This document shows positions 58,230 to 64,000 of a stretch of 64,000 nt of DNA, piece by piece (position 1 is the stretch's first letter; each line of letters opens with the position of its first letter). This DNA is from Terana coerulea (taxonomy: Eukaryota; Basidiomycota; Agaricomycetes; Polyporales; Phanerochaetaceae). Under the pieces are notes generated by a model. That model was not told where the DNA came from. It worked only from the letters and a program-made list of their open reading frames with translations, and searched no databases. Both the position numbers and the translations under genes were made by a program. The DNA lies in contig JAKOGH010000216.1 in assembly GCA_024811115.1 (NCBI GenBank), positions 248,001 to 312,000 of the forward strand, read 5' to 3'.

Positions 58230-58463
58230 GTCTGAAGATTAAGTCAACGAGAGTAGTGGTGGTAGGTTCAGAGGCAATGATGGGTCCGCCGCTAACCGCC
58301 CGTAGCGAGGCTGTTTGTCTTTATTTGCCTTCACGGAATGCCGCTTACGCGCTTGAGCGTGTCCTATTTCCTATTAGCGCACTGAATTTCTGTCTGGCAG
58401 TGGATTTCCTCGCATTTCCTCCTCTTCGCCGCACTCCTCGAGCACTCCTCCGCGGAGCTGGCA
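58230..58463. promoter_or_regulatory. Divergent promoter, PRP45 / TIM54
   Basis: 234 bp between opposite starts, with no TATA box. Confidence 0.5.
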
Positions 58464-60052
58464 ATGAGCTCGAATGTCGGAGACAGTGCCTTCCCGAAGC
58501 CTCAGACACCCCAGTCTGGTGTAAAGGCCGTGCTCCAATACACTGGCATTCCTCCGTCATGGCTAGACAAACGACCTAAACTTCCCGGACCCAAGCTCTC
58601 GATCTTCCTCGCTGTCACCACCACCATCGCGGGTTACTACATCTACGACCGGAGAGAATGCAAGAAGACTCGCGAAGAGTATGTGAACAAGGTCAAGCAC
58701 TTGTCTCTGCTGCCGCTTCACAGCATGGACTTTCCGCGGAAGGTGACCGTGTACGGCTGCAAATGGCCTGCGGACGAAGAGTACGACCGAAGCATTAAAT
58801 ACTTTCGGAAGTACGTCAAGGTTCGAAATTACATGTATATCGGCGGTTCATGCTTTTGATTTCTGCATTCTAGCCCATACTCGTGGCAGCAGCAGTTGAC
58901 TATGAGATGATAAATGGCCGACGCCACGGCGACCTCACTGAACGCATCGCGAACGATATCAAGAAGCGAAGGCGACTCGAAGCCGGCTTGGATGACCCGC
59001 CATTCAACGTCATGAATCTTCCGGGCGTGAACCCTGCCGCGAAGCAGGCACGCGCCCTCGAGGGCGGCGTGGTCATCGTCGGTCGACCAGCGTTCAAGGA
59101 GTTCATGGCCGGAGTTAAGCGGGGCTGGTCAGACAGCTTGGAAGTGGTGGAGAAGGAGGAGCAGCTGGCTGAGATCCTCTCAAATGACGGCCACTTTGAT
59201 GAAGTCGAGCCTGAAGTTCCGGTGGGCATTCTCGGCAACGATGAACCTATCCCGACGTCTACAAAATTAGGGCCCTCAGCATCCTTTGTTCCTCCCTATC
59301 TGAAGCCTTCTACACCTCCACGCGCACCTGGGCCAGGTGACCGAGGCACGCTACCCTCCAATCTTGACACCCCGCCAGCCTCCGTTCCACCACATCCCCC
59401 TATCCTTCTTATTCCTTTCTTGAACCGCATCGGCTTGACGCAGATACCTATGATGATCTGGGAATTCTTCAACGAACGTCACGAAGCGCGGAATGGAGCA
59501 GAAGCGGCATACCGTCTTATTGTTGGCGAGACACGTCCTATAACCGTTTCTGAAGCGTCCCCATTCGCAGGAAATCCCGAGGCCGACCCTACACCAGCGG
59601 ACTCATTCCAGTCTGGTTCCGACGATGCGTCCTCAGACCTCAACTTCGATCGACAGGTCGAGTCATACTACAAGAAGTCAGCCGTGGAGTCTTTCAAGGA
59701 CGACATCCGAAAGGCTCGGGACTCGTACTACGCCGGGCTCGTAGCGAAGCTCGAGACTGCGCGAGCACTCGCTAGAGGGACGCGTGAGCCGGCGAAGGAC
59801 GAGCAGAGCTATCCTCCACCGACCGAGGTCGAGCTGCGTGCCGAGCGCATGAAAAAGGAGCTGAGGTGGCGGAACGATGAGGCAGGCTGGGATGTCGTTG
59901 GGCCCCACGCGTCGGTTGCGTGGGACGAGAGGTTCCGGAACGTCCTCCGGGTGTTCGTCGACCCTTCGCCTGAGCGGGAGGCAGAGTTCCGTGCGCAGGC
60001 TGAAGAGATCATGAGCCGCGTCGCGCAGAAGGAGAAGGAGCAGGCAGAGTGA
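58464..60052 (+). CDS. tim54: Mitochondrial import inner membrane translocase subunit Tim54
   Basis: Part of the TIM22 carrier-protein insertion complex. Exons 58464-58820 and 58874-60052 give 511 aa. The membrane span LSIFLAVTTTIAGYYIYDRR (about residues 48-67) follows the family lead-in YTGIPPSWLDKRPKLPGPKL. Conserved: RKVTVYGCKWPADEEYDRSI, YFRKYVKPILVAAAVDYEMI, GRRHGDLTERIANDIKKRRR, IPFLNRIGLTQIPMMIWEFF, NGAEAAYRLI and SYYKKSAVESFKDDI. The donor at 58821 is the weak GTTCGA, accepted because it gives the conserved KPILVAAAVDYE. It ends only 71 bp from the stop codon of the convergent MER3 gene. Confidence 0.94.
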
Positions 60053-60123
60053 GAGTAATGACCGCGATGCATTCGGGATTTTTGGTCGCGCATATACAGT
60101 ACGATAATCCAGCTCATATAGTC

Positions 60124-63100
60124 CTAATCTATTCGGTCTACGACCTCCACAGCATCACTCTCTAGCCACGCTTCCAACTCTGCAACAGCCTGATCGTATG
60201 GGTTTGGCTCGTCGTCGTCGGGTTCAGCATATTGAGCGGCTTGCTCGGTCTGTCTTTCCGGTTCCAACTCTAACCCGGGAACCTTGAATGCTGCAGTTGA
60301 CTTCGATGGGAAATATTGTTCCTGGCGCATGCTAGGGACCGATTCCTGTTTGTCCTGGCTTGGGAGGGCACGTGCACTCGTTATAGGTGGGACATTGCGA
60401 GGCGGAGAGTCAGAAGGTTGGATGTCGAAGATACTCTCATCGACTTGGAATTCTTCGTCTTCTAATTCGTCTTGTTCGGAAGAGTTCAGAGCCATATGTC
60501 TATCGTTGGACGAGCCGAGCAGGAATAGCCGGTCGTTCCTTTCCAGCTAAAACCCTACTGTGAGTTGGTCTTCCCAATTTGTTTATTTATCACGTACCAG
60601 AGCACCGACAGCACCGATGCCAGGTTCACCTTCAAGCTTTCGCCGCTTGGATGGTGCTGTACCTTCACCCTCATCTCGAGGCCGTTTATGGAAAGGCGGC
60701 GTCGGTACTGATTGCGGAGACATAGCAGTATCGTCGTCGTCGTCGACATTAAGCACAGCTATAGGCGGTTGGGAGGCTTCATACCCCGGGGTAGATTGCT
60801 CGGCAAAAGGTTCATAGGACAGAGGAGAGGGCGCGTTCAAGACCAAGTTGTCGAATTCAGAGTCAGAGTAATGAGTCTCAGAAGATCGTGCCGTCTTGCG
60901 TTTCTTGCCCGCATTCTTCTTGCTGCCGAAAGTCGTCAGGATGTCGTGGGTGTCGGGGAGGTCCTCGTCAGAGACATCAGCATGAGACAAATCTTCCATA
61001 GGAGCAGGTTCGCCAGCCTTCAGATCTGTGAAAGTCAAGTCAAAGCTGGGGATTGGTCTGGGCTTCTTGCTGTCAGAAACCCTCGGTGGCCGGCTGCCTT
61101 CGTCCAACTTGATACGTCTATCGCCCTCTAGTTGGATGCTCGCTTTGACGTTAACACCTTCGTGCAGCTCGTCAAGTTCTCGCAGTCGCCGGTCCGGCTT
61201 ATTTTGGACCGTAGGCTTAGACTTGACGGACTTCTGTCTCGCGCTGTCTGGTTGCTTTTCTATTCGCTTGGGCTGCTGCTCGTCAACGGGGAAAGTGTCT
61301 TCGATTCTCTTCTTCGTCCATGGCGGTGGCTTCGCGAGACCGTCCTGGCAACTAACACATGGTCAGCAATCATAAATACATCGCACAGGTACGAACCAGG
61401 AATGCCTGCATGTGGTCTTGTCTTTGCAATTATGGTTACAGCTGCGAACGCAGCAAGCGCGTGAGACACCATCGATGAATAACTTCCACTTCGCTACGCA
61501 CGCATATCTACCGTTCGGAAGTAAGATTGGCATGGAAGCAGTCTGCGCGGCGGCGTCGGCTTGGCTGCCAGAAGGTTTGCTAGCAGCTTTCGGTTGTGCT
61601 GTCTTTGGCTTCTGCCCCTTCGATCCTTCAACTCCTACCCTGGAGTTAGAGTTGGAATGAAGCGCGCGGGATAGGGCCAAACGAACTGGTGAGATTCTTA
61701 TACCTGACAATTTTCTCGTCGTCGGACGGCGCCTCACCCATGTCAACCCAGAAGTTGGGGTCTTCTTCCAATCCGTCCAGGTCTCTCTCCTGTATGTGTG
61801 AGTTTGTCAGCCAACGAGTGGGATAAAAGAGTGTTACATACGACAGCATTCTGCGGGCGGGTGTCCAGCGTAGGGTAGGCAGTATGAGGTAGTTTCGGAC
61901 GATATGCTCGGGAAACGCCTATGCCGGCAATATTTTCCTGCAGAATGTCAGATTGCGAGAGACTAGACTCAAAAAACTGACCGAAGCAATCTCAAAGTTC
62001 ACTGTCTGACTCGGCTTCGTTAATTGGGCAGTGACAGTAAACGTTTTAGATTGTCTCAGCGCTTTCGTGCTGTAACATTGTCAGATGACGACCAAGGAAA
62101 AGGGCATGAATGCGTACGATATTCTACGAAAGTCCACATAGTCGAGATCTGAATTGACAATCAGCACCAGGGTTATGTCTCTGAACTTCGGTCTTGCGTT
62201 CTTCGATTTGGCAGCCGAGACCTCGTCGTCCTCAAATACACCGCAGGTCACAGATAATTCGACCTCCACTGGGCTTGTCCCATCACTTCGAGTGACACTG
62301 ATTTCAGTGATCTCCAGAAAATAGCACGGCCATTGCTCCACCACGGAGAGAATTTCGAGCCCAAACGGCGGCCGACGATTCAGTAGCTACGTACACAGGT
62401 TGTGAGCAAGCTGATCGTGAGGATTAGTGTTGACCACACACCGCCTCGAGACGTAGTGGGTCTTGCTTCCGGAAAGCATCTATAGTGGTTATTCCGTGCT
62501 GCATCAGAACCTGAAATAGGGGTCAGAGAAAGGGGTGGAAAAGATGGCTTGATATACTTTGAGTCTAAGAAGTCCTGTGTAAGACGATATGAAGCGATAG
62601 AACACCAATTGCTCACGATTTCTCTCCAATCTGGTCGATTTGACGAAGGACTATCGGCCGGTCCTCCCATGCTTTTGCTGTCAAACACCGCATACTGCGA
62701 GAATGTACGTATTTGAAGCATATCCGGTACGCGAATCCCACTCACAGTTCAATCCCATACTTAACCTGAGCTCCGCATTTCCGTGCTATAGCCACTTCAA
62801 CCATAGCTATCCCTACTCAGCATACGTCGATGCGTGAAAAATCCAACTCAGCGTACCTCTGCTAATCCGAGAAATATGCCGAAAGACAGTAAGAGCTTCC
62901 AAAGAAGGTTGGTTGTCCCCGTTCTTGTATTCTTCAGCCTTCAGATTGATTCCAGCAAGAACGGCCTGTGAATCTGTGAAGGTAGGCCTTGCGAATAAAC
63001 GAGACAGCACTCACCTGAATAATCAGCGAAATCTTGTCAGAAGCCTTCTCGACCTTCTTCATCTTGTATCGAATGTCGTCGTGAGCACGCAGTTTTGTGT

Positions 63101-64000
63101 AGATCTGCTTCTCCCCAGAGCGAATCTTAATTTCAGAGAACCTGCCAATCGTTTGTCCATGAGAAGAACGTGCAGACGTCATGGACGCCGCTTACTCTTC
63201 AGCTGAGGCCAGGGCCTCGAGCTAATTGCATATAATCAATGATAGGATAGTCCTATGAGCTGTGACAAGCTCACCATGTCGCGCATCGTAGCCTTGTCCG
63301 GCAGCTTCAATATAAAGTTCATCTAACCCGACGTTAATGGTCGGCGTTGAATAAGTGATGCTTCAATTTACCGTAGATTGGCGTATATAGTACTGTCGGT
63401 GGTTCAGTAACTATCATAGCGCAGAATTCCTGTACGACCCACCTTGCTCATAATATCCCCGAACTCAGTCGAACTCAGCGCGGTGCCATCGCTACTTTCT
63501 GACTCCAGAAGTTGATTTTCCCTTAGCCGCTGTACGCTTTTCACAACCATGTCGTCAATTCGTTCCTGCCACGTTTGATTCCCGTCCTTGCCGATGGCGT
63601 AGTGCTGAGGATTCTTTTGAATGCGTTGAAATAAGAACGAGCTGTGTAACCACTGCTTGGCCGAGTCCAAGCTAGTAATTGTACCCAAACCAATCTCGGA
63701 ATTGATATGCTCGGGAAGATTCATATGTAGGCTGCTCTCGAGGAGGGTTCGACCCTGGGTCAGAGCGCGGTACTTCGCTTCAAGCTCTGATTCGCACATA
63801 ATGACAGCAATGCCTTCCTTGTCTAAGATGATGTAATCAGTGCAATACCTACGCCATGAAGCTCCTGCAAACGAACCGAATTGGGGACGACCCTAAGCAG
63901 CAACTCCTGTGAACATGTTTCCACCACCCGAGATTCTGTTCGCATCAACGTACCGCGCGACCGATCATTTGCATGACGTCCAAGTCAGAATACTCTTTCC
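60124..64000 (-). CDS. mer3: Meiotic DNA helicase MER3/HFM1, C-terminal part (5' end outside window)
   Basis: Ski2-like helicase promoting meiotic crossovers. The window edge cuts it in the helicase core. Visible from the right: DLDVMQMIGRAGRPQF (motif VI), VIMCESELEAKYRAL, the winged-helix/Sec63 segment with FLFQRIQKNPQHYAIG, KLRAHDDIRYKMKKVEKAS, AVLAGINLKAEEYK, QIGEKSIKVLMQHGI, LLNRRPPFGLEILSVVEQWP, and the conserved Cys/His cluster RSCNHNCKDKTTCRH then CQDGLAKPPPWTKKR. The tail from about 61300 to 60124 is long, acidic and probably disordered. Many short introns occur, and the frames checked (for example 61140-61340) are intact. Stop at 60124-60126. Confidence 0.9.

Overview
This window is nuclear DNA from a filamentous basidiomycete, most likely a wood-decay Agaricomycete (Polyporales-like). 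The evidence is gene-dense, GC-rich DNA with many introns of about 50-60 nt, a family 6 cellobiohydrolase with an N-terminal fungal cellulose-binding domain, a DNMT1-type methyltransferase with an RFD domain, and a secreted Cys-rich protein ending in a CPL1-like domain. No mobile element, rRNA, tRNA or CRISPR array was recognised.

Layout, left to right. 0-12 kb: DNMT1-like cytosine methyltransferase (+), UPF0045/Ecm15-like protein (-), EH-domain protein (+), telomere-end protein POT1 (-). 13-17 kb: class I/II aminotransferase (+) and arginase (+). 17-30 kb: Cys-rich secreted protein (-), OPT oligopeptide transporter (-), NUDIX hydrolase (-), MFS sugar transporter (-). 30-37 kb: proteasome phosphatase UBLCP1 (-), a chimeric pseudogene made of a UBLCP1 5' copy fused to an M16 peptidase fragment, CSN8-like (-), NECAP (+). 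38-50 kb: Cel6A (+), NFS1 (-), RRM/RD splicing factor (+), a decayed coding remnant, TBCE (-), 3-hydroxyisobutyryl-CoA hydrolase (+). 51-64 kb: indoleamine 2,3-dioxygenase (+), RPA1 (+), PRP45/SNW1 (-), TIM54 (+) and the 3' part of the meiotic helicase MER3/HFM1 (-), which runs off the right edge.

Most genes are conserved housekeeping genes, not a pathway cluster. Five head-to-head pairs share intergenic gaps of 167-285 bp. Genome-maintenance genes are frequent (DNMT1, POT1, RPA1, MER3), but nothing shows co-regulation. The unusual signals are in gene structure: very small exons, including a candidate one-nucleotide exon in the OPT gene and a 6-nt exon in NECAP; four GC-AG introns, three of them in the methyltransferase gene; and the UBLCP1/M16 chimera.

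Caution: about a dozen otherwise well-conserved genes carry single-base frame breaks, mostly in short homopolymer runs. The simplest reading is residual assembly error, so those genes are annotated as genes and each break is noted. Exon coordinates were worked out by eye from splice signals and reading-frame continuity.
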